DNA of 64,000 bases, taken from the NCBI GenBank assembly GCA_949752745.1, contig OX457026.1:75208742-75272741 (forward strand), read 5' to 3'. This document shows, piece by piece, positions 47,327-57,980 of the stretch. The notes beneath the pieces were generated by a model, which was given only the letters and a program-made list of their open reading frames with translations, made no database searches and was not told the DNA's origin. Every line of letters begins with the position of its first letter. Position 1 is the stretch's first letter. The translations under genes and the position numbers were made by a program. Source of the stretch: Protula sp. h YS-2021 (Eukaryota; Annelida; Polychaeta; Sabellida; Serpulidae).

Positions 47327-50234
47327 CCGAGTCAGTACAGCATAGAAAAGGACTTACCTACGATGACAGCAATATGATATATATATAATCGTCTCTGAAT
47401 TATAGAGAAGTGCGATAATAAAATCATACGCCCATCCCCCGCCAACTTCCGGTTTGGGGCTCGAAAGTGACATGGAGGTCAAAAACACCGGAAGTTATAC
47501 CTTACGTATCGTCGTATAGGGGGTAGAGGTCGAAAATGAGGTCAAAATTGCTCTATCTCTTACCGTTTTCCAGATAAAGGCCAACTTCCGGTTTGGGGTT
47601 CGAACGTGAACTGGAGGTCAAGCACACCGGAAGTTATACCTTAAGTATCGTCGTATAGGGGGTGGAGGTCGAAAATGTGGTCAGAATTGCTCTATCTCTG
47701 TCCGTTTTCGAGATAACTCATTGTTTTTCTTAAATAACGTTTTTTCGCCATTTCAAGGTCATGGTCAAGGTCAAGGTCAAAAATTTTTATCGGTTGCTTT
47801 AGATCGCATCGCTCTTTATATATGTGCCAAGTTTGGCTTTTCTAGCTTCAACGGCCTTGCAGTAATTGTCTGAAAACCGTTTGACCTTTTTCGCGATTTG
47901 ACCTTGACCAGTAAAATCAAAGTCAAAAATTTTTATTAGGTGCACCACTTTCGATGACCCTCCATATATGTGCCAAGTTTGGTTGGTCTAGCTTCAGTGG
48001 TCTCGGACGTTTTCGAGATAACTCATTGTTTTTCTTAAATAACATTTTTCGCGATTTCTAGGTCATGGTCAGGGTCAAGGTCAAAAATTTTTATTGGTTG
48101 CTTTAGATCACATCGCCCTTTATATATATGCCAAGTTTGGCTTTTCTAGCTTCAACGGCCTTGCAGTAATTGTCAGAAAACCGTTTGACCTTTTTCGCGA
48201 TTTGACCTGTCAGGTGCACCACTTCAGATGATCCTCCATACATGTGCCAAGTTTGGTTGGTCTAGCTTCAGCGGTCTCGGAGGAGATGTCTGGAAACCGA
48301 TTCGGCGGAAGAAGAAAAAAAATTTTAAAAAAGCGAGAAAAAAAAGGAAAAATAGGTGAAGAATTCGAGGCAATCCATCCCCATTTGGCATTTTCAATGC
48401 CAAGTGGGAATTAATACATGCTCTAAAAGTAATCGTGCACAACCCTTGGGGCCAGGACACCGGCATGGGTACAAATGAAACTGCACTAAATGTGCAGTAT
48501 ATGTGTGCATTACTGTAAACTGTGATTCCAAAGACAGCCGAAATTAAACATGTAACGCAAGTAATGCAATATGAAAACACTGAACGTTCAGCTCAGCTTC
48601 TGTCTTTTAATTTTGTGAAACATTGTTCCGTCCCCACCCCCACCAAAACAAAAGGGGGCTCATACTTTTTCTCCGGTCGTCTCTTGATGTGCCAAGACGT
48701 GCCCTCGGCGAGAGACTGCAGCGTCATGGTTAGAAAATTGAGGAGCATTACAACGGGAACAGAGGCGTCACGGCTATCGACCTCAAATCGAAAAATGTCC
48801 TGCCCGGCTAGGTACTTCGATTCGATGACACTCTGCATAGGAGAGGAACTATCCTAGAAAAAAAGACAGTACTCAACATATAAACATTGGGTACTTAAGT
48901 TTTCAATACATTACATGGGAGATAAGTACGAATGTACAAGTATCATTTACTGCATTGATGACCAAAGCTATAACTGTGAACTCGGTGGCTTCGTAAACAC
49001 AATAAAATAAAAATATCGTTGATCATTTGCCCATACAGTACCAGAGTCTTTTATTCAATTCATCAAGTCTGCCACGAGCATTCTCACTACCCTTTTAATA
49101 AAACCCCAAATTACTTGGATTTTTTTCATGACATATATGGAATTCAGGCGGCACTAAACTGGTGAATAAATCAACCACAGTTACATATTCAAATTTCTTC
49201 CAATGCTGTTGACAGTTCCAGTACCAAGTCCACACAGTGGTGCCCGCGGGTGGCCCCTCCAGCTTCGCTTCCACGTACGACTTGGTACTCAATCGCCGTA
49301 TCTAAACATATTTCCAACACTCTTTTTCATACTTTTCATTTTGAGGTATCTATCACAACCTTGGTTTAAAAAGAATGACAATGCTCTTTGGTATACTCCT
49401 TTCTCCAATATTCCCCCAGTACTAAAAAAACAATAAGTATTTGGCAATGCTATAAGTACTTTTGTTTCTTAATTGTGACTACCGAAAAGTTTCCATACCT
49501 TTGTTGTGGAAACTGTGCCACATGTCTGCATTACCCGACAGACAAAATGACTGAAGTCAACTTCTAACATCACTTCGCATATTGGGCTGCCTCCTTGAGA
49601 AACTGTACTCTGTTGAGAGACACATACACACCTCGCACAATTAGCTTCATATATTTTTACTTAAAAAACATCATTTACGCGTCCGCGGTTCTGCCGGATA
49701 CATGCGAACTTCAATACATGGGCCATGCGTTGCTTCTGCAAATACTATGCAACCAAATACTTTTGCACTGCTAGTATTTCATTTTTTTTTTCCAATTTCA
49801 CGAATTAGTTCAATGATAACACTAGCAATTTAAAGTGTCATTTAAGATTTCACTCACAATTATAAATTTTGCCTAAATATCGGAGATGCCGATTGCGGCT
49901 TAATGTCGCTCCCGGCCAAATGTCATCTAACGTACTGTCGCTTCGCTAAATGTCAGGATATCACATATCAAGCGCAACATGCTACTTTTAAACTACATAT
50001 AGTTTCAAACATTCATAATACCTGCAGCTGAAAAATATCAACAGCGGGGTTGCAATATGCACTTTCGAGACAATCTTCGTTGTCCACCGTCGCCCATTCC
50101 TGCGCAGTAACCTCCACTTGCCACTGGAAGTCTTTTAATAGGTGCAAACAGCCACATTTCCACGTGCATTTACCTTGCAGGAAAGATGAGCAAATGCGCA
50201 AGTCCTTGCTACAGTTTGGAGATGCATAGGCCAT
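42273..50234 (-). CDS. CCCH-WWE-PARP protein (PARP12/PARP11/TIPARP-like mono-ADP-ribosyltransferase)
   Basis: Six minus-strand exons join in phase: 50234-50022, 49609-49499, 49301-49185, 48853-48666, 43930-43715, 42714-42273 (428 codons plus TAG). Residues 15-31 form a CCCH-like cluster ([17 protein letters not shown]). Two WWE-type modules follow: one from FQWQ through CLESAYCNP and VDFSHF, the other with [26 protein letters not shown] and WHIKRRPEK. The catalytic domain begins near [11 protein letters not shown] and has [10 protein letters not shown] (His of the H-Y-x triad), [16 protein letters not shown] (Tyr) and [15 protein letters not shown]. Such proteins bind RNA or ADP-ribose and usually add single ADP-ribose units, often in antiviral or stress responses. 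At 428 aa it is shorter than PARP12, so upstream zinc-finger exons may be missing. The ATG in AAGAATGG is plausible but unproven as the start. Confidence 0.85.
43080..43238. repeat. 159-bp foldback with ~63-bp arms in PARP intron 5 (between final two exons)
   Basis: The left arm TATAATGGGGATAGATC ... GGGATTCGAGCAC ... TGGAAGGCC pairs with a right arm GGCCTTCCA ... GTGCTCGAATCCC ... GATCTATCCCTATAATA. Mismatches are scattered, but the arms align nearly end to end around a loop of about 30 nt. It is a MITE or foldback insertion with no coding content. Confidence 0.8.
44141..44311. mobile_element. 171-bp MITE with ~36-bp terminal inverted repeats
   Basis: CACATCGTTTTGCTGGGCGT, then TAATGTGATTTCAGGC, at the left end is mirrored by GCCTCAAATCACATTA, then ACGCCCCTACGAAACGATGTG, at the right. 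Only a few mismatches interrupt the arms. It lies in the large PARP intron. No target duplication is evident. Confidence 0.8.
44542..45336. mobile_element. 795-bp non-autonomous pogo/Tigger-like element
   Basis: TA dinucleotides flank an element that begins CAGTCCATCGCG and ends ATGAACGACTG, giving CAGTC-type inverted ends. The subterminal region repeats TTTAATTCGAA and GGTTAATTCGAA at the left and GATTCGGAACACGGATAATT at the right. This pattern (CAG ends, TA target, repeated AATTCGAA blocks) is typical of pogo-superfamily MITEs. No transposase frame is seen. Confidence 0.6.
45337..46080. other. PARP intron DNA without recognised feature
   Basis: There is a T-rich run at about 45410-45500. 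The open frames at 45546-45854 plus and 45644-45847 minus resemble nothing known. Confidence 0.4.
46130..46670 (+). mobile_element. AGGTCA-rich dispersed element, copy 1, ending in a hairpin
   Basis: It runs from CTTCCGGTTTGGGGCTCGAA through ACCTTACGTATCGTCGTATA, TCTATCTCTTACCGTTTTCG and AAGGTCAAGGTCAAGGTCA (46304-46322). Then come CATCGCCCTTTATATATGTG, CCAAGTTTGGCTTTTCTAGC, a 12-bp inverted TTGACCTTGACC/GGTCAAGGTCAA pair (46441-46469) and TCTGGAAACCGATTCGGCGG. It ends with a hairpin at about 46630-46658 (TTGGTATT TTC AATACCAA). Other copies follow at 47.44-48.41 kb. It is not coding. Confidence 0.75.
46711..46920. repeat. (CA)n-(AT)n-(GT)n-(AT)n-(GA)n microsatellite with 16-bp inverted flanks
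   Basis: TTAATCACAGGATGCA (46711-46726) and TGCATCCTGTGATTAA (46812-46827) are exact reverse complements flanking CA, AT and GT runs. A further AT run and (GA)n follow. The open frames listed over this stretch are simple-sequence artefacts. Confidence 0.9.
47277..47325. repeat. (GA)n microsatellite
   Basis: A pure GA run of roughly 45 bp lies in the PARP intron between two copies of the AGGTCA-rich element. Confidence 0.9.
47420..48415 (+). mobile_element. AGGTCA-rich dispersed element, further tandem and partial copies
   Basis: Two CTTCCGGTTTGGGG starts (about 47445 and 47585) precede successive modules seen in copy 1. These include CGTATCGTCGTATAGGGGGT, CATGGTCAAGGTCAAGGTCA (47760-47779), the TATATGTGCCAAGTTTGG blocks and GTTTGACCTTTTTCGCGATT. 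A partial module restarts near 48010. The last copy ends like copy 1: TCTGGAAACCGATTCGGCGG, an A-rich stretch and a terminal hairpin (TTGGCATT TTC AATGCCAA, 48385-48403) followed by GTGGGAATTA. Confidence 0.75.
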
Positions 50235-52365
50235 TCTTCCCTTTTACATAATATTACGTTACTGGCTGCAGCGTTGATTCAAACATAACTGCTTCATACT
50301 GCAATCAAAGGTAATGCATTCTCCAACAGGTCCGGATTAACAACTCAAAAGGAGAGTGACGGAAAATGAAATATTATAGATAACTCATTGTTATGGAAAG
50401 TGGTGCTTCATTAAGATGTAGTCAGGCATGTGCGTTTGCAAAGCAATGACGCAGTTATGAACTTTTCTGGCAACGTAACGGTCAAACACCAAGCAAAATT
50501 AGACATGACTTGAAAAAGTGCTGGCATTTATGCAATTGGAGAAAATACTTTAAATGAATGTTCTTGAAAAAAATGCAAATTTTCTACTACCGGAAGAGCA
50601 TTTATATACGCTCGTGAATTAATAACCCTCAAAATTTCCCATTCACCTGTGTTAAAATTTTAGCACCTAAGGGTTGTTGAAATAGCAATGCAGGCGTTAA
50701 TATCCTGTTAATTTTAACAACGTTGAAAAGTAATATTAATCATAAAAGAATATGACGTTTAATTTAACTTGGGATTACTCTCAAGTTTAAATGAAGATAT
50801 GAACGCATTTTATAGTGTGGGAACAGCATAAGCGGCTCCTTCAAAGAAATAAGTCAAAGGCGTTGAATTTTTAACGCCTCGAAATTTTCAGGCCTTAATT
50901 TAATTTTTAATGCCATGAATGTAGAGAGCTGCTGAAGTCGAAGATATGGTGTTGCTTTCTCGTGATGCTGTAATCCCAGTTTGGGAGTAATAGGTTTGGA
51001 GGGGATGTGGTGCTGGTAGGTCAGTTCGTTTTGGTCCGGCCCGTATGGTACGAAATTTAGTACGGAACACATCCTTATATCGCATCTTTATAAGTGCATT
51101 TCGTTAAAATAGGATGTAAGGTGCTATCAAGCAAAAGAGAACTCGTATATTTTGTTTTAATTGGCGAAATACGACGTAATTCTGTTCAGGAATAAAATCC
51201 TGATGCTCAGTCTCACTGTAATATATGGAGTGTCACCAAGGTTGAACTATTTCGTCAGCCTCTTCCGGAACAGCTTCTGTGACTATAGTGCCTTATTTCG
51301 CAACTAATAAAAAAGTGAAAGCAAACACAAAAAAACTCTTCTAGTCCTCAGTGATTCTCGCTGCCTTCCAATAAGAGCAAACAAAAGTTATAGCTCCCAT
51401 GAAAGAAGTTGAAATTATTGTCAAATATTCACATCTCGGCACGCAATATAAGATAACTGCGTCTTTAAGAAAAGGTCTATCACATAAAATAACGCCATTA
51501 TAAATTATCACGCACAACTATAGAAGCTAGCCCAGAAGGTCCACAGCTTCTAGATTTGGCACCTAACGCCATTTAAATTATCGGACCTGTTACCCTTTCT
51601 GTCATAGGAGGATAGAAAGGATCCGCTGGGCCATGTGACCAGACCTATTTTATTTTAGACAGCAGAGCCCACAACCGAAATTTCGAGTGAAAATCCACGT
51701 CGACGGGCATTGTGACCTTGAAATTTGGCAAGATCAAATAAAAATGACGTTCACCTGCACACTGTAATAGGTCATCTATTTACGAAATATCACAGGAAAC
51801 TGACTGGATATAACTGAAGGTGGGAGTAACAGCCGGTGATGGGCGGACACATATACAACACCGAAACCTATAGCACCCCTCCGGGGCCTAAATTCCCAGT
51901 TGGGGTCGAATAACACGGTGTCTTGGCCCTCAGTATTTTGCTTTATCCCAGCAAAGTAGGGGAGTGTTTTGTTTCGGAACAACAGTCCAGAAAAGAGTCG
52001 GAATCCCAAAATTTTGCACATAGGTCTACACCGTTGTCTGTCTGTTTAATCCATGACTGCAGTTACCCACTCGTTCCATCTGCGCCTGTTCTCACTACTA
52101 TCGACATGTAAATAATTAGGAGCACCGTGATTGGTGTTGGTTTTTCTTCACTTTCACAGTTTACTTGCTGATTTACTTCTCCAAAGCGTGCATTTGCACT
52201 TGATCGGTGCAATTTGACACTATACTCTGCAGCATCTATATTACATGATTACTGGTGCTCTTTGCCTTAGTAACAATATTGAGCAGCAAAGGTCAAGAAA
52301 GGTGTTTGTTTTCCTACATAAGTCAGAAAAATTTTTAATTGATATTTCAAAAAGCATGTAAGAAA
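50235..52365. other. PARP upstream region, no other gene recognised
   Basis: It should contain the PARP promoter (minus strand), but I see no diagnostic promoter motif. Open frames at 50854-51085 and 51776-52021 are short and unrecognised. Confidence 0.4.
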
Positions 52366-52369
52366 TTAA

Positions 52370-53140
52370 AAGTTGCTGGTGTATAGGATAAACTTAAATT
52401 TAGGATAAATTAAATTTAGGACAAATTTATGCACGATTCTGTGCATGTCAATTATTTGAGTACATATTTTACAGATAATCCATAATCACTTTATTTAAAT
52501 TTTCGGTAACTTGAGTTTGGTCACAGGACATTTAAAGACCGAAAAGTACACAAAAAATTGCCATGTCGGTGCGGAAGCTAACTTACTAAAATTAAAAAAA
52601 AAATTAAAAGATATCCAATCCATTAAAATTGTGCCTGTTTTACAGAAAGGTAGTCCTAGATGACTCTTGCACTCTTCCTATGACAGCAAGAGTCATAATT
52701 CCTATAATAGAACTTGTTATTTATGTCAGTTTTGCTAATCTCGGCGTTCGACTCTGGCCAATTATGTTATTTTAGAAAGAGTGCATCACATAAATGGCTC
52801 AGATATAAATTGCGGCGCACAATTTTTATGGTCAAATAAAAATTTTGTACTGAGAAAAAAGAGACGTTTTCTTGGGATCAGGATACAGAATCCCCTATTA
52901 TCATCCCAAAAAAAAACACTGATTCTACTACTGTAATACCACTCTTTACTCAAGTTCGGCAGTTCCTCTGTGATCCAAAATAATGTGCCAGGATACTTCT
53001 CACAGTGCTTTTTAAGAGAAGGCCTGCTAGTCCGAACCTCGGTGTTCTGTAACGTGCGCCGAAAGATCCAGAGCCTTGAAAGATGAGCTCAATGGCCATT
53101 TCTATTACATGCACTGTGACCAAGAGTCATCTAGGACTAA
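52370..53140 (+). mobile_element. Second copy of the 8.65-11.06 kb repeat, without the large insertion
   Basis: 52410-52650 matches 8690-8930 and 52763-53065 matches 10773-11060 (see that entry for shared blocks). The sequence 52651-53139 is bounded by a 19-bp perfect inverted repeat: TAGTCCTAGATGACTCTTG at 52651-52669 and its reverse complement at 53121-53139. A nested 11-bp inverted repeat (ATGACTCTTGC / GCAAGAGTCAT) spans 52660-52696. This suggests a terminal inverted repeat element or a rearranged end. Confidence 0.7.
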
Positions 53141-54150
53141 CTCGGAGCTACCCTCAGTTCAGCGGGCGATAACAAGAAATTATAAAAAAAACATAAATCT
53201 TATCTTACACCTGACTTCCAATAATAACAAGGGGCCAAATACTATCTACTGGACATATCACTGTGACTTTACCGAATGATTAAATCCAATACTAACAAAA
53301 CTGCAGACAATTTTACGGCTTTTGTTTTGCTTTCGTTTTCCAACTGCGGGACTATTTTGAAGGCAGAGCTGAAAATTCATTGGCCTGTGCCATTGAGTAA
53401 TAAGCCAGTCGGTAGCAGATAGCTCATTTTACAGATCGTTGGGTACCCTGTCTTTTCACCACCCTAACAACCACCTTAGGCTTTACATTCTTGGAGCCTT
53501 TTTCTTATGCTTACCTCAGAAAACAAATTTTGGGCGGAACTTAGGATGCGCAGCAGTCAAATCTAGCGAGACATCTGTTTTCAGATAGCCAAATGAAGCG
53601 GCATATCCGTTTTTGAATATAGAAACGTCTTTTAAACAGCTATATAATTTTCAGCATCATATTTTTTATGTACAATATGTAATGTAAAGCATTGATCTCA
53701 AATATATAGAACGCAAATGTGTAATCATCCTGTTATGAGCATAAAAGCCTTTTAACAATTTTATTCAAATATTGTGGCCCCTGACTTATTTGCTAGACAA
53801 CGCTTTAAAGGAAATATCAAAACAAAAGATTATATGTTGAAGTTAATAGAGCAAGGGCACGCAATTACATGTTAATGGAATGCTCAATTTAATCATTCCT
53901 TACAATAATTTTCGCAAGCAAGTCCATTTTTTCTGATTTGCTTTAAGCAATATCAGACACTCCTTTCAGAGCATTCGAATTTCCGAATATCATGAACCAC
54001 AACAAAAGAAATGCCAATATGTGTTTTCGGAGTTCCCTCATAAAAAGCATGCACCAAAAGAAATCGTCCCTTGCATACTCTGGTAGAACACCATTCATTT
54101 CACAAACAAATGTAAGCGTAGATCTGTACAAGAACGTTTGATTTTTTAAC
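53141..54150. other. AT-rich stretch without recognised feature
   Basis: No coding exon, hairpin or repeat stood out. The frame 53943-54131 minus is short and hydrophobic but unrecognised. Confidence 0.35.
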
Positions 54151-54572
54151 CAGGGTCCATATGCCTAAAAATTTTTTATATCAGCCTGTTAAAATCGGTG
54201 TTAGATCTAACACCACTGTTAGCTAACATATCGTTGTTAAGTCGTATGCATAAAAGGTATGTTAGCTGACATCATGTTGTTAAAGTTCACAACGGTTTGT
54301 TCTTTGTTGCTATTCGGTTCATGTACGTTGTCTGAAAATTGCATTTATTTGTAAAATATGTAGAGCGGATACGAAGAAATAGTCACTAAGTAAATTTTAA
54401 TATATAAGTGTATGCTGCATTAAGCTTTAATTATATTATGTAGTGCATAACAGAAGATTTCGCACCATTGATGGGCTATAAAAGTGACTGACGGCAACAA
54501 GACCTTTACATGTAGTCAAAATGATTTAATTGGGTTTTCGTTTAATATCTAGCTCGAGTAATTAACTTCTTT

Positions 54573-54645
54573 GTCCTGAATAGCGCAACTGCTAACGTGT
54601 CCGCTGCGTATTCAGGAGATTGGAGGTTCGAAATCCGTTGCGGAC
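54573..54645 (+). other. Degenerate tRNA-like sequence (possible SINE head)
   Basis: Exactly 73 nt contain a B-box-like GGTTCGAAATC and an A-box-like TAGCGCAACTGCT. The outer bases GTCC pair with GGAC, and a TGGAG/ATCCG T-stem is possible. The acceptor stem has two mismatches and no proper anticodon arm forms, so it is not a functional tRNA gene. It could be a tRNA-derived SINE head inside the Harbinger element. Confidence 0.25.
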
Positions 54646-54777
54646 ATTTTCCTTTTTATGATTTTATTAACTTAAGTCCCCATTCACGGGCTACAGCATT
54701 ACTATGACAACTATCAGCTGATTTCTGTTTGTTTTTTTTTTCAAAACAAAGTCACATGACTTGTGCAGCGGATCACA

Positions 54778-55430
54778 CTACAACTTGAAAGGATAGCGAA
54801 CATTTTTGATCGAAAAAATATCAATCGTACTTACTTTTAGCACTGCAGAATAGTGAAAGGAACCGGGTTTGTTGGCAACCACATTGATAATTTTGCTTTC
54901 GTGATCACAAACAGCTTGCACATTAATGGAATGGTGTGAATTTCGATTAATGTAAACTGGCTCCTCTTCTTTGCATGGTGCGATAATTTTAACGTGTGTT
55001 CCATCGATTACACCGAAAACGTTGGGGATTCTGTGCTTTTCCAAAAAATAAACTTTGCAATTTTTACTCTCTTCTGGCCATTTGATCAAATGCGGTGCCA
55101 CTGCACTCATGCCATGAACAAAGCTTGAAACACATCTTGAAACTGTCGACTGGTGTACTTGGCAAATCCTATTCCCAAAAACTTGATGAAAAGATTCCGT
55201 TGCAAGGTATCTTAAGGCCAAAAGTATTTTACATGCCCCGGCAATGCATAGTTGCGTTTTGTTTTTGAATGAATGTCTTGCAGACTGTCACTCAAAAACA
55301 ATATCCCCTTCGGGTAAATCTGTATTTTGCATCAATTGGGTCTGTGTGATCCCGAAAACCCCTTTGTCTTTGCAAAGATCGCTCTGTTTCTTCAATTATG
55401 TCTAAAACATTCATTTTTCCAAACCGTTGT
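54778..55430 (-). pseudogene. HARBI1-like Harbinger transposase, broken
   Basis: The intact part (55221-54778) reads like the DDE nuclease of Harbinger transposases: VFGVIDGTHVKIIAP (first Asp), YINRNSHHSINVQAVCD (second), INVVANKPGSFHYSAVL. The position normally occupied by Asp in the PGS.HDS motif is Tyr here. The N-terminal part (from ATG at about 55415; LQRQRGFRDHTDPIDAKYRF) is in another segment interrupted by a stop (TGA after GYCF). The fragment is therefore inactive. The host gene HARBI1 derives from this family, but frame breaks argue for a dead transposon. Confidence 0.8.
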
Positions 55431-55560
55431 TAAGTTCCTAACATAGGTCCAAGGGTCTGTTAAATATCCGTCGTTATATCCCCACTTAACATTGGCTTTA
55501 ACAGCGGTGTTAATTCATGCATATCGCTGACAAAATCTTAACAGTAATGTTCAGCTGATA

Positions 55561-57130
55561 CAGATATATGCACAGACATATCTGAGGAAGATTCTTGTAT
55601 AGGATGAACTGCCAAATTGCCTTCAGTCTAAACTGACTTCTTACATAAACTTCTCGATTTTGTAGCATCAAGACTAGAGCTAAACTAAACGCTTTCATTT
55701 CACTGATTTAACTGGGTATTCTTAACTCCTTGAAGTGAGTCAATGCATGCACAGCCATTGCCCATCGGAATCAAAGAATAACAGAGTTGACCAAAACTGT
55801 TTCTAATCAATGTCTAAGATTACACCATCAATATCATGGCTGCTTAAAAATGACGATAATCTGATTAGGGGTTTTTTGTATAAGCTTTTGCTACATTATC
55901 CGGCTAAGGCGCTCCCTAGGCTAAAGTGCCCTTTGCTAAGTGCCATTGTGTCTCCTATTTATTTTCATAAATGTTTCTTTTTTATACCTTTTGGGGATTT
56001 CTGTTTTTTCCTAGAGAAATAACATTTGTGTAAAGCAAGCTATATTCAGTTTTTCATTTTTATTGTTAAAAACGTATCCTTGACAATCTACTTTTAGATG
56101 ACAAACTCTAAAATAAAATGAAAAATACTATGGAAATATAAGTCTATTGCAAGTCTATTCCTGATGAAATAACCGAATAGTCTACAGTCTGATGTTATAA
56201 GCAATTCCTCTGAGGAAGTCGAGAACATACCGATTCCTGAAATCTTGCACAATCTTTTTAATTCGCTCTTCCTTTTGTTGGTGCAGATGCTTTTGCTGAG
56301 CGGAAATTGTAATTTCAAAAATTTAAAAGAACGCAGAAGAGCCATTAAAGTATACAGTATTGCTCCTTCTTTAATTAAGCAATTTTTAAATAACTAATTT
56401 TACATTTTCTGTAAAAATATAACAATATTTTCAAAAGAAAAAAGCGGGGACGCATTAACCAGAGGAGCTTTAGCCTTGGTAAGGTATCAGTCCGGGCGCT
56501 CTGTCCTAGGCGCTTTAGCCCATGACTCTTTAGCTGAGTGCTTAGCATCTAGATCCGTTTACTACATCTTCCGTCTTTTCTCGGTGTCAGTACAGCATTG
56601 TTTTGTACAACATAATAGATTTTAAAGTATCATGACTTCTTTGTGCGAATAATAATTCATAAAATCATTTATAATGTTGATAAAAACAGACAATGGGAAA
56701 CACGTTGGAATTTTGTTTTTCAAGTCCTGATATGTTGCAAAAACCCCATGGTGACTTTGCGCCCATCCCATTCACCATCGCTTTCCCTCCTTACACAGTA
56801 AGTTTAAGGACCGTACAAGGAAGGAAAATGATATGTTTGTTCATCCACCCAAAACGAAACAACCAGCAATGCTGCAATCCCCTTAAACATCACATTGGTA
56901 GGTTTCCTGACTCTACAAAAAAAAGAAATAGTATTATACCCTGAAAGAGAGATGGCTAAGCAATCTCGCCTCAAACACCTTTACCGGTACACAGTTTGAC
57001 TCCTCAATGTCTGCAACAAGTAACGAAGGATGATATTTAAATGGTCGTCAATAAACGTCAGGGGATATTTTACTATATTTCATTCAATATTTCGATACAG
57101 CAATAATATGAATATTGTGCAGATACCCGA
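55561..57130. other. Stretch without recognised gene
   Basis: CTTTAGCC and GGCGCT-type words near 55905-55930 and 56465-56535 may be an old inverted repeat. The 83-codon frame at 56693-56944 plus is unrecognised. Nothing else is supported. Confidence 0.35.
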
Positions 57131-57149
57131 TGTTGCTCCAACCATTTGT

Positions 57150-57980
57150 TGTTTGAAAATTTCAGAGAATTCACGCATTCGCTGTGAGAATACATGAATT
57201 ACCTAAACTATTTAGGGAATACGTGTATTCCCTTAAATCCATCGAGCTTTTCTTAGCTCTGTCCTACCTAAAGCTCTGGTTGATCAGTGTGATTGTAATC
57301 TGTTAATTATCTACTGAAGACTTTAGTCCTGAAATGTTTTCTCACTAAGCTAAAAATTGCATACGCTGCATTTTTTCAGGATTGAGTGCGGCGGTAATCT
57401 TTGAATTTCTACTCCAGAGGTAAACAACCAATAGCTAGACTGTGGGTTTAATCGTGAATTACTCAGGACTGGTGACTTGTACTTTGCTTGTTGCATGTGG
57501 TGGTATTACTTATCCATAAATAGTTTCTTACGTCTTGACCAAATTTGGCATTACTTGGCTATTGCCCCTGGCTAACAAACTCAATTTACAGGTCACTTAA
57601 GGGGTAGGGGGTGTCACCCTTCGTATGTGCGAATGTACATCGTTCAACTTTTCTCAAAATATTTCTTCTCCTACAAATTTTGACCTGTAACATTTAGATT
57701 TTATACGAATCATTCTTAGTTCTTCTCTTAAGAAATAACTGACATTACAACATATACAACTATCTGCAAGCGCAATTTCTGTTACCTTAAGAGCACGAAA
57801 ATGAAGTTTTGTATTTAAAGCAAGCATAAAATCTTCTTATATATTTATACCAATCAAATTGTTTTAGGGGATTCGCTTATTCCCTGGCTCTTGTTTTCAG
57901 GGAATATCCAAATTCCCTGGCATTTTTAGGGAATTTGCATGTTTTCTTATCACACCAATTCCCTGTAACTTACGGAAATT
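57150..57980. mobile_element. Second palindromic foldback element (AGGGAAT...ATTCCCT)
   Basis: The left part has GAAAATTTCAGAGAATTCACG, ATTCGCTG and the 20-bp palindrome AGGGAATACGTGTATTCCCT (57214-57233). The right part has AGGGAATATCCAAATTCCCT (57899-57918) and TTTTTAGGGAATTTGC. The interior is AT-rich and shares ACTCCAGAGGT (57411) and a preceding TTTGAA.TT with the 9.5-10.07 kb foldback (CACTCCAGAGGTG, 9761). No coding frame is present. Confidence 0.65.

Larger units (their letters stand above)
54150..55560 (-). mobile_element. Harbinger (PIF) DNA transposon remnant
   Basis: The region around the transposase fragment has inverted flanks. On the left are GGTGTTAGATCTAACACC (near 54199) and GTTCACAACGGTTTG (near 54283). 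On the right, in reverse, are AACTTAACAACGGTTTGG (near 55430) and AACACCGCTGTTAAAG (near 55505). The left flank also has GGGTCCATATGCCTAAAAA. Exact ends and the 3-bp target duplication could not be fixed. Confidence 0.6.

Noticed and set aside
49095..49184. Extension of PARP exon 3 to the open-frame end
   Set aside because: Using the donor after FEY (49184) joins in phase to [12 protein letters not shown] and restores a WWE module; the alternative donor at AATCCAA/GTAATT gives an immediate stop.
54573..54645. tRNA gene
   Set aside because: A B-box and correct length are present, but the acceptor stem is mismatched and no anticodon arm forms; kept only as a low-confidence tRNA-like feature.
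54778..55221. Domesticated, functional HARBI1
   Set aside because: The N-terminal part is split by a stop and the third catalytic position reads Tyr in PGSFHYS, so it is a dead transposase.
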